DNA from: Fibrobacter sp. UWB15
GTDB lineage: Bacteria > Fibrobacterota > Fibrobacteria > Fibrobacterales > Fibrobacteraceae
Reading direction: 5' to 3'
Assembly (NCBI RefSeq): GCF_900177705.1
Contig: NZ_FXBA01000001.1
Span: 868,001-932,000, forward strand
Length of the DNA: 64,000 bases
The notes under the pieces: model-generated
Seen by the model: the letters and a program-made list of their open reading frames with translations, nothing else
The model's database searches: none
Told to the model about the DNA's origin: nothing
Part shown: piece by piece, positions 32,683 to 41,854 of the stretch
How positions within the stretch are numbered: the stretch's first letter is position 1
Layout: every line of letters starts with the position of its first letter
Made by a program: the position numbers and the translations under genes

Positions 32683-34968
32683 CTATTTCTGTCCCGGATA
32701 CTTGACGCGGGTGTGGTACGTTCCGTCCAAACTATCCAGGAATGCCCGTTCGAGCTTGAACAGCTCCTTAATAGACAAGTTACATTCGTTAAACTGGCCT
32801 TCGGTAAAGCGGCTTTCGATGGTCTTGTGAATCATCGCAGCCAATGCTTCGGGACTTGTATCTGTCATGGAGCGGCTAGTCGCTTCGATAATGTCGGCGA
32901 GCATAAGAATTGCTGTTTCCTTGCTCTGCGGCTTCGGGCCCTTGTAGCTGTAATCTTCGACCTTTACTTCTTCGCCGGTTTCCTTGGCGTTTTCAAGCGC
33001 CTTGTGGTAGAAGTATTGGATAATCGAAGAACCGTGGTGTTCGCGAATGCCTGCGGCAACAAGGGTCGGAATGTTGTATTCGTTGGCAAGGGCCGTGCCT
33101 TGTTCCACATGCCCGGTAATAATCTTGACCGACTGCAACGGATCGATGTTGTTATGCGGGTTGATTCCTTGCTTCTGGTTTTCAGTAAAATATTCGGGGC
33201 GCATGGTTTTGCCGATATCGTGATAAAGCGCCATCACGCGCACCAAGAGTGAATTGGCTCCGATGCTTTCGGCGACATGTTCGGCAAGGTTTGAAACCTG
33301 AATACTGTGGTGGAATGTACCCGGAGCATATTCCGAAATGCGCTTGAGAGCCGGACGGTTGAAGTCCGACATTTCCATAAGGGTCAGCACCGTGGTGATA
33401 CCGAAAATACGTTCCATCAAGTGAATCAATGCCACAGAAGTAAGGGCGTAGCAAAGCACGATGTTTGCACCTGCCGCAATCAAGTTCTGGTAGAATGCTT
33501 CGAACGAAAGCCTGTTGCGCAGCAAGAACATAACGCTAATCGCCGCGGCCATGGCAAGAATGCCGACAATGATTCCCCAAACGAACTGCACTCTGTAGCG
33601 AATGCGGGCGATGGGTGCGGTTGCCACAAAGGTCACTGCAATGGCGCATATCATGGCGGCGAGGTCGTAGCCGTTCAAAATGCCAAAAATCATGGCCGAG
33701 AAAACGGTGAATGCAATGCCTATGCGGCGATCATAAAGCACGGTGGCCGTAATGGGGGCAAATGCAAACGGGTACAGCCACATAAAGTCGAGATTTTCGG
33801 AAATAATCGAAATTTCAAGACTATTTATGCTACCTGACAGATGGCGCACACCCCAGAAGGCGATAATTTGCAACATGGCAAGAGCGATAAGGCTCCAAAG
33901 CTGGCGAGCATTTTTGAACATGCCTCTAGAGGGCGTGCTATACAGGAACATGAAGAAGAACGAAATAATCAAGACAAAAATAAGAGCGTTACCATAAATG
34001 GCCGTAAAGGTCTTGGAGTTTTCTTCTTTTTGTTGGGCACGCTGCAATGCGTCAATCTTTTCGAGGATTTCCTTGGTGATGGGAGCACCCTGGGCCACAA
34101 TTTCCATGCCGCGCGGCACCATGCCCTTAATGAGCGTCACCTTGTTGCGGGCTTCTTCGCGACTTGCAATCGTTTCTTTTTCGAGGTAGAAAACGTTCGG
34201 CATCATGAACACGAACAACGTTTCGTAGAAGGCGCTCAAGAGCCCCTGTTCGTTCGGGAAACTCATCTGAAGCTGGGCAAAGGCTTCGTCGATACGGCGG
34301 CGGAGCGGCTGGATGTTGCTTGCTTCAATAGTCGTCTTTTCGTTATCTTTAATCAGCGTAATGTTCGGCTTGGTGTAGACGATGTACTTGAAGTCTTGCA
34401 AATTGTAGTTGTCTCGGTAAAGCTGAGCAGCCGTTTCGGTGCTTGCGATAAATGTGTTCGAAACGCCTGCCTGCAACATGCGGTTGAAAACGTTCAGCAA
34501 CGAGTCACGAGCCTTGGAATTGAGACTCAATGGCTTAATTGCAGATGTTGAAATACGCTGCTTCAAGACTTCGTAAATGCGGGACGCCTGCACCACCTTG
34601 GACTGCAGGGTAGAGTCGCTTTCGCCGCTTGCGGTAAGCTGGTTGATTTGAATTTGCAATGAACCGTACTGGGCGAGCTTGTGCAGGAACGACTTGAGGT
34701 CTTCGTAAACGCGGTTGGTTTCGTCGCTGTTGTAGCCAAAGATGGCATTCACCTTTTCGGCGGCGCGGGTCTTTTCGGCCTCAATTTCCTGTTCAGACTT
34801 GGGCACTTCGAAGTTGATGGGGGCGACGATTGTACGCGTACTCACCTGGCCCAAGTGCGGGCGTTCCGACTGGAGCGCGATGTTCTTATCGGGGAACATG
34901 AAAATCGCGGCGGCGACAATCAAAACCCAGCCGATAATAAAATGAAGTCTCATCTGTTTCTTTTTCAT
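32683..34968 (-). CDS. pgpH: 7TM-HD phosphohydrolase, PgpH-type c-di-AMP phosphodiesterase
   Basis: Membrane protein of 761 aa with the PgpH layout: an N-terminal helix, a large extracellular 7TMR-HDED region (residues about 45-290), seven transmembrane helices (about 300-495) and a cytoplasmic HD domain with [41 protein letters not shown] and REHHGSS. The HD ligands are present. Known members hydrolyse c-di-AMP; whether this organism makes c-di-AMP cannot be judged here. It follows phoH by 39 nt, the standard PhoH-YqfF order, but ybeY is not next. Confidence 0.93.
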   Translation of the reverse strand: MKKKQMRLHFIIGWVLIVAAAIFMFPDKNIALQSERPHLGQVSTRTIVAPINFEVPKSEQEIEAEKTRAAEKVNAIFGYNSDETNRVYEDLKSFLHKLAQYGSLQIQINQLTASGESDSTLQSKVVQASRIYEVLKQRISTSAIKPLSLNSKARDSLLNVFNRMLQAGVSNTFIASTETAAQLYRDNYNLQDFKYIVYTKPNITLIKDNEKTTIEASNIQPLRRRIDEAFAQLQMSFPNEQGLLSAFYETLFVFMMPNVFYLEKETIASREEARNKVTLIKGMVPRGMEIVAQGAPITKEILEKIDALQRAQQKEENSKTFTAIYGNALIFVLIISFFFMFLYSTPSRGMFKNARQLWSLIALAMLQIIAFWGVRHLSGSINSLEISIISENLDFMWLYPFAFAPITATVLYDRRIGIAFTVFSAMIFGILNGYDLAAMICAIAVTFVATAPIARIRYRVQFVWGIIVGILAMAAAISVMFLLRNRLSFEAFYQNLIAAGANIVLCYALTSVALIHLMERIFGITTVLTLMEMSDFNRPALKRISEYAPGTFHHSIQVSNLAEHVAESIGANSLLVRVMALYHDIGKTMRPEYFTENQKQGINPHNNIDPLQSVKIITGHVEQGTALANEYNIPTLVAAGIREHHGSSIIQYFYHKALENAKETGEEVKVEDYSYKGPKPQSKETAILMLADIIEATSRSMTDTSPEALAAMIHKTIESRFTEGQFNECNLSIKELFKLERAFLDSLDGTYHTRVKYPGQK

Positions 34969-35007
34969 AAATATTCTCTAAGACCGTAGGAAGTGGACTT
35001 TGGGAAG

Positions 35008-35958
35008 TTATTCCTTCCCTTTTTCATAAGCGTTCAATATGTCTTTCACGAGCGGGTGGCGGAGCACGTCGGTCGCTTCGAATTCCACCTGTGCAATTCC
35101 GTGGATGCCTTTCAAGAGTTTCATGGCATGTACCAGGCCCGACTTTTGGCCCTTGCCCAAGTCCACTTGAGTAGCATCACCAGTAATAATAGCTTTGCTG
35201 TGGGGGCCTAAGCGAGTGAGGAACATTTTCATTTGTTCGGGCGTAGTGTTTTGCGCTTCGTCTAGAATAATAAAGGCGCGCTTAAGGGTGCGGCCGCGCA
35301 TGTAGGCGAGCGGGGCGACTTCGATAGCGCCAGTTTCTTCGTACTTGCGCAGCCTTTCCACTGGCAAAAGCTCGGCGAGGCTGTCGTGGATGGGGCGCAG
35401 ATACGGCGCGATTTTTTCTTTTAAGTCGCCGGGCAGGTAGCCGAGCGATTCGCCTGCTTCGACTGCCGGGCGCACCAGGCAAATGCGTTCTGCCTCGTGC
35501 CGCTCCAAGCTTGCGACTGCAAGCGTTACCGCCAAGAAGGTCTTGCCGGTTCCGGCGGGGCCTTTGGCAAAGATGATGTCGTTATGTTCGACTGCGGATA
35601 CTAGTTCGGCCTGGGCTTTCGTTTTTGCGAATACAGAAACACCCATGCGGTTTCTGAAAATGGGCGTAGTGGGAATAGCCCCGCTACGGTCATCTAGAGA
35701 AACGTCGGTGGGGTTTAGCATCCGTTCCAGTTCGTTAGCCGTAAGCACCTTGCCGTGTCTCGCAGCCATTTTCAGCTGGTCGAGTACAGCAAAAACCCCC
35801 GTTGTATCGCCGTTTTCTTTGGGAATAATGCGGAGTCCCGGGAGTCTTGTCTGTATTTCAACACAAAAACGGCTCTCCAATAAGCGGAAAACCGTTTCGT
35901 TCTCACCTGAAATCGTTCGTTTCAGGTCGTCTGATAAAGAATAGCGTAGTTCGTTCAT
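35008..35958 (-). CDS. PhoH-family ATPase
   Basis: 316-residue P-loop ATPase: Walker A GPAGTGKTFLA near residue 131, Walker B RAFIILDEAQN, and GDATQVDL. The N-terminal part is the small KH-like region of PhoL-type proteins. These act in RNA metabolism and ribosome-related processes, commonly in operon with pgpH and ybeY. It is 21 nt downstream of a small lipoprotein gene on the same strand. Confidence 0.93.
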   Translation of the reverse strand: MNELRYSLSDDLKRTISGENETVFRLLESRFCVEIQTRLPGLRIIPKENGDTTGVFAVLDQLKMAARHGKVLTANELERMLNPTDVSLDDRSGAIPTTPIFRNRMGVSVFAKTKAQAELVSAVEHNDIIFAKGPAGTGKTFLAVTLAVASLERHEAERICLVRPAVEAGESLGYLPGDLKEKIAPYLRPIHDSLAELLPVERLRKYEETGAIEVAPLAYMRGRTLKRAFIILDEAQNTTPEQMKMFLTRLGPHSKAIITGDATQVDLGKGQKSGLVHAMKLLKGIHGIAQVEFEATDVLRHPLVKDILNAYEKGKE

Positions 35959-35979
35959 CGAGAACGTGTCAGCTATAAA

Positions 35980-36270
35980 TTATTCCTCGGAAGCAGGAGC
36001 TGTAGAGATACCGAGCTTGTTCTTGGCTTCGAAGATTTCCTTGCGGAGCTTATGGTTTTCTTCGGTAATGGCGACAGCTTCGTCTTCGGTCTTTTTCAGC
36101 TTGTTTTCGTCAATCTTTTCCTTAGGAGCAGATCTCTGAGCGGACGGAGAGCTGCTATCGTCGCCATAATCGTCGTCGCTAGAAGAACCACCGGAAGAAC
36201 CGGCGCAAGCGGTGAACAGTGCTACAGTTGATGCTGCAAGGATCAATTTCCAATTTTTAAAAAGAGACAT
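35980..36270 (-). CDS. Small lipoprotein with helical C-terminal half, 96 aa
   Basis: Signal peptide with lipobox FTAC, then a Gly/Ser/Asp linker and a predicted coiled helix (ENKLKKTEDEAVAITEENHKLRKEIFEAKNKL). Layout parallels the 74-aa lipoprotein at 22516. A GGAG site precedes the ATG by about 9 nt. It is first in a run with phoH and pgpH. Function unknown. Confidence 0.78.
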   Translation of the reverse strand: MSLFKNWKLILAASTVALFTACAGSSGGSSSDDDYGDDSSSPSAQRSAPKEKIDENKLKKTEDEAVAITEENHKLRKEIFEAKNKLGISTAPASEE

Positions 36271-36382
36271 TTAATCAGGCTCCATTCTAGTCTGTGATGC
36301 CTCAAATGTATATAATTTAAAGCAAAAGCGGTGCGAAAAAGGTAAATTTATACCGAAATTTTACCTTTTCAGAGGCGAAAAA

Positions 36383-37747
36383 ATGGTTGAAAAGTCAATT
36401 TATAAGCCCTATTCGCAAGTTTTTATCTCATCTGAACGCTACAATTCCAAGAATTTGTATAAAAAACGCCGCAAGGCCATGCTCAAGGAACTTGATTCGT
36501 TCTGCGTTTTTGCAGGAATCCCGATGGACCCCGGAACAGAAGAAGCCTACGTGCAAATCTGGAATAAAATGGTGCAGGAACCGGCGTTCATGTACCTGAC
36601 GGGAATCAACCAGGCGGGTTGCTACCTGTTGCTCGATCCTAGGACCGACGAAGAAATCTTGTTTGTTCCGCCCAAGGACCCGTTCAAGGAATTTTGGAAC
36701 GGCAAGCGCTTGGGCTTTTTGGAAGGCGATAAAGAGGTGGCCCGCGTAACGGGAATTAAGGATGTTCGCCCTGTAGATGAACTCATGGACACGGTGGTTG
36801 CCCGCGCGAAAAAGCTTTCGAAGGGGGGCTACGCTTACGCCTACTACTTTGAAAAGTTCAAGGAAGACCACAACGACCGGTTCAGGCACCAGTTGCTCAA
36901 GGCACTTAAGCCAACCGGCATCAAGCTCAAGAGTGCTGCAGCTCTGCACTGGGCCCTCAGACTCCCGCTGGAACCTGAGCGCATTAAGGATGCCGAAGCG
37001 GCGCAGGCGGTCACGAATAACGCCTTCCGCATGGTACTTGCCGAAATGAAGGCCTTCAAGACTGAGCGCGAATTGGGCTTGAAGCTCGATTACGAAATGC
37101 AGCGCAAGAGCGATGGCGACCTTGCGTTCCCGACGATTGTCGCGGGTGGTGCAAACGCTTGCTGCTTGCATTATGTCAAAAAAGACGAACCGCTTAAAGC
37201 AGGGGAGTTGGTGCTGTTAGATTTCGGTATCCGCATCGGAAGCCTGCACAGCGATCTTTCCCGCACCATTCCTGTAAACGGCAAGTTTAATCCGTTGCAG
37301 AGATTGCTGTACCAGATAGTGCTTGATTCTCAGGTTGAGTACCAGAAGCATGTGCGCCCGGGCGTATCTCTCAAGGAAATCGGGATGGTCCCTTGGGACT
37401 ATATTATGCAGGAACTGGAAAGCCGTTTGGTTAAAGGTGCGAAGGGTTCGTACAAACTATTGTATGACAAGCGCCCGCACGGCGTAAGCCACTTTATCGG
37501 CGAACAGATTCATGAAGGCGAACCGGGAACCCGCTCCTTGGATACAGTCCTCAAGCCGGGAATGCTGATTTCTTGCGAGCCGGGGCTCTACGGCGAATTC
37601 AAGGCGACCATTGCCGGCAAGACCTACCGCGAAAAAATCGGTATCCGCATCGAAGACGACCTGCTGATTACCAAGGACGGATTCAGGAATATTTCAGAAG
37701 ATATCCCGAAGTCCGTTGACGATTTGGAACGGTTGATGAAAGGTTGA
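36383..37747 (+). CDS. Xaa-Pro aminopeptidase (M24B, aminopeptidase P)
   Basis: Removes N-terminal residues preceding proline. 454 aa with an N-terminal creatinase-like domain (RRKAMLKELDSFCVFAG...FMYLTGINQAG) and a pita-bread catalytic domain whose dimetal ligands are visible: Asp in LLDFGIRIG, Asp in HSDLSRT, His in GVSHFIGEQIHE, Glu in SCEPGLYG and Glu in GIRIEDDLLIT. The site seems complete. Confidence 0.93.
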   Translation: MVEKSIYKPYSQVFISSERYNSKNLYKKRRKAMLKELDSFCVFAGIPMDPGTEEAYVQIWNKMVQEPAFMYLTGINQAGCYLLLDPRTDEEILFVPPKDPFKEFWNGKRLGFLEGDKEVARVTGIKDVRPVDELMDTVVARAKKLSKGGYAYAYYFEKFKEDHNDRFRHQLLKALKPTGIKLKSAAALHWALRLPLEPERIKDAEAAQAVTNNAFRMVLAEMKAFKTERELGLKLDYEMQRKSDGDLAFPTIVAGGANACCLHYVKKDEPLKAGELVLLDFGIRIGSLHSDLSRTIPVNGKFNPLQRLLYQIVLDSQVEYQKHVRPGVSLKEIGMVPWDYIMQELESRLVKGAKGSYKLLYDKRPHGVSHFIGEQIHEGEPGTRSLDTVLKPGMLISCEPGLYGEFKATIAGKTYREKIGIRIEDDLLITKDGFRNISEDIPKSVDDLERLMKG

Positions 37748-37760
37748 TTTTTTATCGGTT

Positions 37761-37795
37761 TCTCTCGTCTCTCGCCTCTCGTCTCTCGTCTAATT
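37761..37795. repeat. Heptamer array (TCTCTCG type)
   Basis: TCTCTCG, TCTCTCG, CCTCTCG, TCTCTCG, TCTAATT: five 7-nt units between the aminopeptidase gene and proS. The unit differs from the AGTAGAC arrays but the period is the same. Confidence 0.8.
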
Positions 37796-37833
37796 TCTAA
37801 ATTTAGTCCGTAAAATTTTAAAAGGCAAAAACC

Positions 37834-39528
37834 ATGAAACTCTCCAAGTACTTTTACGTGACGCTCCGCGAAACGCCGAGCGACGCCACCATGCCCAGCC
37901 ATATCTTTTTGATGCGCGGCGGCTACATCAAGCCCGTCTCTACCGGTATCTACTCCATGATGCCGATGGGTTTCCGCGTGATCCAGAAGATCGTGAACAT
38001 CATCCGCGAAGAAATGAACAAGATTGGCGGTATCGAAGTGGACCTGCCGGTGGTACAGACCGCCGAACTCTGGAGCGAATCGGGCCGTTACCAGGCCATC
38101 GGTGAAGAACTCCTGCGTTTCAAGGACCGCAACAACCACAACATGGTGCTCGCCATGACCCACGAAGAAGCCATGACGGACCTCGTGCGCTACGTGCTCA
38201 ACAGCTACAAGCAGCTGCCGGTGATGCTCTACCAGTTCAAGACCAAGTACCGCGACGAAGCCCGTGCCCGTGGCGGCCTTATCCGCGTTCGCGAATTCCT
38301 GATGAAGGACGCCTACAGTTTCCACACCAGCCAGGAAGATCTGGACCGTCACTACCAGGAAGAATACGACGCCTACCTGCGCATCTACCGTCGCGTGGGC
38401 ATTGAACCGGTGGTGGTGCAGAGCGATACGGGTATCATGGGCGGTAAGGTCGCTCACGAATTCATGCTGGATACTCCGAACGGCGAAGACTACTTGATTC
38501 TTTGTAAGAAGTGCGGCTACCAGGCCAACCGCGAAATCGCCAAATTCCAGCGCGTGCCGTTCAAGGGCGACGAAAATGCAGCTCTCGAAAAGGTCGAAAC
38601 TCCGCACTGCGCAAGCATCGAAGATCTCACCAAGTTCCTGAACGTGCCTGCCGAATCAACTGCCAAGTGCGTGTTCTTCGACTTCGAAGGCAAGCTCATC
38701 ACGGTCGTTGTCCCGGGCAACCTCGACGTTTCCGAAATCAAGCTCCACAACCTACTGAAGGCGAAGGAACTTTACCCTGCCGAAGACAGCCTCATCAAGG
38801 CCTGCGGCATGGTTCCGGGCTTTGCTTCCCCGATCAATTCTCACGACACCCGCATCATCGTGGACGAAGCAATCGCCGATTCCTTCGACCTCGTGACCGG
38901 CGCCAACGAAGAAGGCTTCCACTTCAAGCATTGCAACCCGAAGCGCGACTTCCCGAAGTTCGAAGTGGCCGACATTGCCGAAGCTTCCGAAGTCTGCAAG
39001 TGCCCTTGCTGCGGTGAACTCCTTACGGAAACTCGCGGTATCGAAATGGGCAACATCTTCAAGCTCGGCACCAAGTTCTCCGAATCCATGGGTGCCAAGT
39101 TCCTCACCGCCGAAAAGACCACCGCACCCGCCATCATGGGCTGCTACGGCATCGGCGTGGGCCGCCTGATGGCCTCTGTCGTGGAAAATAGCCACGATGA
39201 CTTCGGACCGATTTGGCCCAAGTCCATCGCTCCGTTCCAGGTTGAAATCGTTCCCATCGGCAAGGAAGCCGAACTCGTGGAACTCGCTGAAAAGTTCGAA
39301 AAGGAGCTCGAAGCCGCCGGCATCGACGTGCTCGTGGACGACCGCGACGAACGTCCGGGCGTCAAATTCAAGGACGCCGACCTGTGGGGCTCTCCGGTGC
39401 GCATCGCCATCGGCAAGAAGGGACTTGCGAACGGTGAAGTCGAATGGAAGTTCCGTAACGAAAAGGAATTCTCCATGGTCAAGGTCGAAGACGTTGTCGA
39501 AAAGGCCAAGGCATACTTTAAAGAATAA
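37834..39528 (+). CDS. proS: Prolyl-tRNA synthetase, bacterial type
   Basis: Charges tRNA-Pro. The 564 aa carry class II motifs (motif 2 around FKTKYRDEARARGGLIRVREF, motif 3 GCYGIGVGRLMASV), a YbaK-like editing insertion (residues about 220-385, with SHDTRII and LVTGANEEG) and a C-terminal anticodon-binding domain. A CxxC...CxxC arrangement (CKKC at about 226, CPCC at about 390) suggests a zinc knuckle. Codon bias is high. Confidence 0.96.
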   Translation: MKLSKYFYVTLRETPSDATMPSHIFLMRGGYIKPVSTGIYSMMPMGFRVIQKIVNIIREEMNKIGGIEVDLPVVQTAELWSESGRYQAIGEELLRFKDRNNHNMVLAMTHEEAMTDLVRYVLNSYKQLPVMLYQFKTKYRDEARARGGLIRVREFLMKDAYSFHTSQEDLDRHYQEEYDAYLRIYRRVGIEPVVVQSDTGIMGGKVAHEFMLDTPNGEDYLILCKKCGYQANREIAKFQRVPFKGDENAALEKVETPHCASIEDLTKFLNVPAESTAKCVFFDFEGKLITVVVPGNLDVSEIKLHNLLKAKELYPAEDSLIKACGMVPGFASPINSHDTRIIVDEAIADSFDLVTGANEEGFHFKHCNPKRDFPKFEVADIAEASEVCKCPCCGELLTETRGIEMGNIFKLGTKFSESMGAKFLTAEKTTAPAIMGCYGIGVGRLMASVVENSHDDFGPIWPKSIAPFQVEIVPIGKEAELVELAEKFEKELEAAGIDVLVDDRDERPGVKFKDADLWGSPVRIAIGKKGLANGEVEWKFRNEKEFSMVKVEDVVEKAKAYFKE

Positions 39529-39553
39529 ACGAAGCGTTGTTCGTGCGTTTAAT

Positions 39554-39586
39554 CACCTCTGCTTCGGCAGGGGTGTTTTTTTCTTG
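39554..39586 (+). terminator. Terminator downstream of proS
   Basis: CACCtCTGC/GCAGgGGTG hairpin followed by seven T residues; it runs into the TTGACG of the next promoter. Confidence 0.85.
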
Positions 39587-39612
39587 ACGGAGCTGTGTTT
39601 TTTTCTTACATT
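39584..39612 (+). promoter_or_regulatory. Promoter of lipoprotein gene 39644
   Basis: TTGACG, 17-nt spacer, TACATT, then a short leader with AGAGGTG before the ATG. Confidence 0.75.
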
Positions 39613-39643
39613 CCGTGAGAGATTATATAAACAGAGGTGTTTT

Positions 39644-40417
39644 ATGAAAAAGATTCTTTTGACTTCATTCGTCGCCGCAGTCTGCGCCATGATGCTTGCT
39701 TGTGGAAGCGATTCCGGTACCAATTCCGGCTCGAACGGGGGTGCGATCAATACACCGTCGGTGGGTAATACATCGGCAATCCTTCTGCCGCATGAGTGTG
39801 AAAAAATCATGCAGGCCTTGCCTGTCCAGCCGGAATTGCCTTATGTCACAGTCAATGAAGTGAATTCAGATGATCAATGTAATGTTGAAATCCCTACAGC
39901 CGTTGACTCATCAACTATAATGAATTTTTTGAATAATTTGAGTGCATATGGTGAGGCTATTGCTCCTACGTTAGTTGAAAAAGGGTCTCAATCGTGGGCT
40001 TATAGCTATAGTGTGAACATGGGTGTTACGCTTTGGTATGAAGGGGAAAATCACTTTAGTATTCGTTTAGAAAGTGATTGCCGAAATGCAGCCTATGTGG
40101 CAAATATTCCAGAAAAAGATTCTATTTGGAATAGTGAAGGCGACGATGGGGACGTTTCTTGTACCCTTTATACATCTGCATATAAATATTCTGAAATTCC
40201 TATGACGCAAATGCAGTTAGAAGAAAAAATGGCTACTCTTGTAGCAGATGGTTGGGCTGTAACGACTGGTTGCGCCCGTCGTCTAGATTTAGATGCTGAT
40301 GCATACTGTTTCCAAAAACAGGTTAACAATTATCTTTTCGAATTAGGTTATGGACCCGATGAAAATGGGGCTCTGCTTGATGTTGGGATAGCTTTTAGCT
40401 ATCAAATGATTCCCTAA
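39644..40417 (+). CDS. Lipoprotein of unknown function, 257 aa
   Basis: Signal peptide with lipobox MLAC followed by GSDSGTNSGSNGG. The mature part has four to six cysteines that could pair (HECEKIM, DQCNVE, SDCRNA, VSCTLY, TGCARR, YCFQK) and no recognised domain. Base composition of the mature part is more AT-rich than the proS gene before it, and codon use is relaxed, suggesting lower expression or later acquisition. The ATG is supported by AGAGGTG. Confidence 0.8.
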   Translation: MKKILLTSFVAAVCAMMLACGSDSGTNSGSNGGAINTPSVGNTSAILLPHECEKIMQALPVQPELPYVTVNEVNSDDQCNVEIPTAVDSSTIMNFLNNLSAYGEAIAPTLVEKGSQSWAYSYSVNMGVTLWYEGENHFSIRLESDCRNAAYVANIPEKDSIWNSEGDDGDVSCTLYTSAYKYSEIPMTQMQLEEKMATLVADGWAVTTGCARRLDLDADAYCFQKQVNNYLFELGYGPDENGALLDVGIAFSYQMIP

Positions 40418-40440
40418 TTGCCTGTGTATATTCGAATTGC

Positions 40441-40472
40441 AAAATCCTGTAGCTAATGCTATAGGATTTTTT
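40441..40472 (+). terminator. Terminator downstream of lipoprotein gene
   Basis: 13-bp hairpin AAAATCCTgTAGC/GCTAtAGGATTTT with loop TAAT and a following T run. Confidence 0.92.
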
Positions 40473-40558
40473 TATTTGAAAAAAGCGTCGGCCAGTTTTT
40501 CTAAAAAGTCATTTTTTCTATATTTTACGACGAAAAAATTTCTCTAAGGAGATTCAAT

Positions 40559-41845
40559 ATGGACATGAAGAAAATTGCTCTTGGTTCTGCGGCATTGGCT
40601 GCATTTGGTCTTATGGGTTGCAATGGCGAAAAGGCTATTGAAAAGGCTCCGGCCGCAATTACTGCAAATTCTACCGACGACCAGAAGTTCGCCTATATGC
40701 TGGGTGCCCAGTTCGGTGGCCAGAACTTCACGATTATTCCGCGCCAGATGGGCGAGGAACTTTTCCAAGACGCCGTTATCCAGGGTGTTCTTGACGATGT
40801 GAAGTCTAGCAAAGACACGAACTTCAAACCCCAGATGATTCCGGATTCCCTGCAGGCTATTAGCCAGCGCTACTCTACGATCGCTCGTAAGCGTTACGAA
40901 GAAACCCGCCCGGATAGCGCTATGATGGCCGAAGGTAATAACGAAAAGATCAAGGCTTACATTGATTCCGTGGCCCGCGCTCAGCCGATTGCAAAGGCTC
41001 CGACTTCTACTGGTGCCGCTATTACTATTGCTGCCGATTCTCCAGACAACACCAAGTTCTCTTACCTGCTCGGTCTTCAGTTTGCACACCAATTTATCAA
41101 TATCGGTAACCAATTCCAGACCGAATTCGATGTGGACTACTTTATTTTGGGCATCAAAGAATCTGCCGCCAAGGTTGCTGATTCTACTTACACGCTCCAG
41201 CTCCCGCAGGATTCGCTCAATGCCATTGGCCAGCGCTACCAGCAAAAAATGCAGGATTTGCGTGCTGAAGCTATTAAGAAGCAGCAGGAAGAAGAAGCCA
41301 AGCTTAAAGAAGAAATTGCACCGCTCCGTGGCGATACCCTTGCTAACGGTATGCCGCAGAAGTTCAACCTGAAGGTGAAGGCCACCAAGATTTCCGTAGA
41401 TAAGACTATTGCAAAGGATCTCGAAAATCTTGAACCGTTTGCAAACAAGCCGCTCCTGGTTATGTATTTCTCTGCTACTTGCGGTCACTGCGCTCACGCA
41501 GCACCCGAAGTTCTTGCCATGGCTAAGGAATTTGCCCCGAAGGGCTTGATTACGCTCGCTGTGGCAAGCGGTGGAAACCAGAAGGTTGGCATCCGCAAGT
41601 TCATGGACAATGCCAAGTGGGACGAATCCATCAACGTGGTTTGGGACGAATCTCGCCAGTTCGGCGAACTCTATAGCGACGGCTACGTTCCGAAGGTCTA
41701 CGTTGTGAACCCGGACGGCACGTACAAGATGTACGCTGCATTCGAAAGCGAAAAGGAACAGCTCAAGAAGGACCTCGCTGATCTTGTCTCTGGCAAGAAG
41801 GTAGAATGGAATCCTGAAGCTCCGAAGACTGAAGAAAAGAAGTAA
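40559..41845 (+). CDS. Lipoprotein with two FKBP_N-like domains and a thioredoxin domain
   Basis: Unusual chimera of 428 aa. Lipobox GLMGC, then two copies of an FKBP N-terminal dimerisation-type domain (DQKFAYMLGAQFGGQNF..., residues about 40-110; TKFSYLLGLQFAHQFINI..., about 160-235), a charged helix (KKQQEEEAKLKEE), then a TlpA/thioredoxin-like domain with the active site C308-G-H-C311 and a cis-Pro region YVPKVYVV. The prolyl isomerase domain that normally follows FKBP_N is absent. It is likely an envelope thiol-disulfide protein that dimerises through the N-terminal part. AAGGAG supports the start; mnmG follows after 9 nt. Confidence 0.82.
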   Translation: MDMKKIALGSAALAAFGLMGCNGEKAIEKAPAAITANSTDDQKFAYMLGAQFGGQNFTIIPRQMGEELFQDAVIQGVLDDVKSSKDTNFKPQMIPDSLQAISQRYSTIARKRYEETRPDSAMMAEGNNEKIKAYIDSVARAQPIAKAPTSTGAAITIAADSPDNTKFSYLLGLQFAHQFINIGNQFQTEFDVDYFILGIKESAAKVADSTYTLQLPQDSLNAIGQRYQQKMQDLRAEAIKKQQEEEAKLKEEIAPLRGDTLANGMPQKFNLKVKATKISVDKTIAKDLENLEPFANKPLLVMYFSATCGHCAHAAPEVLAMAKEFAPKGLITLAVASGGNQKVGIRKFMDNAKWDESINVVWDESRQFGELYSDGYVPKVYVVNPDGTYKMYAAFESEKEQLKKDLADLVSGKKVEWNPEAPKTEEKK

Positions 41846-41854
41846 TCGCTTCTA

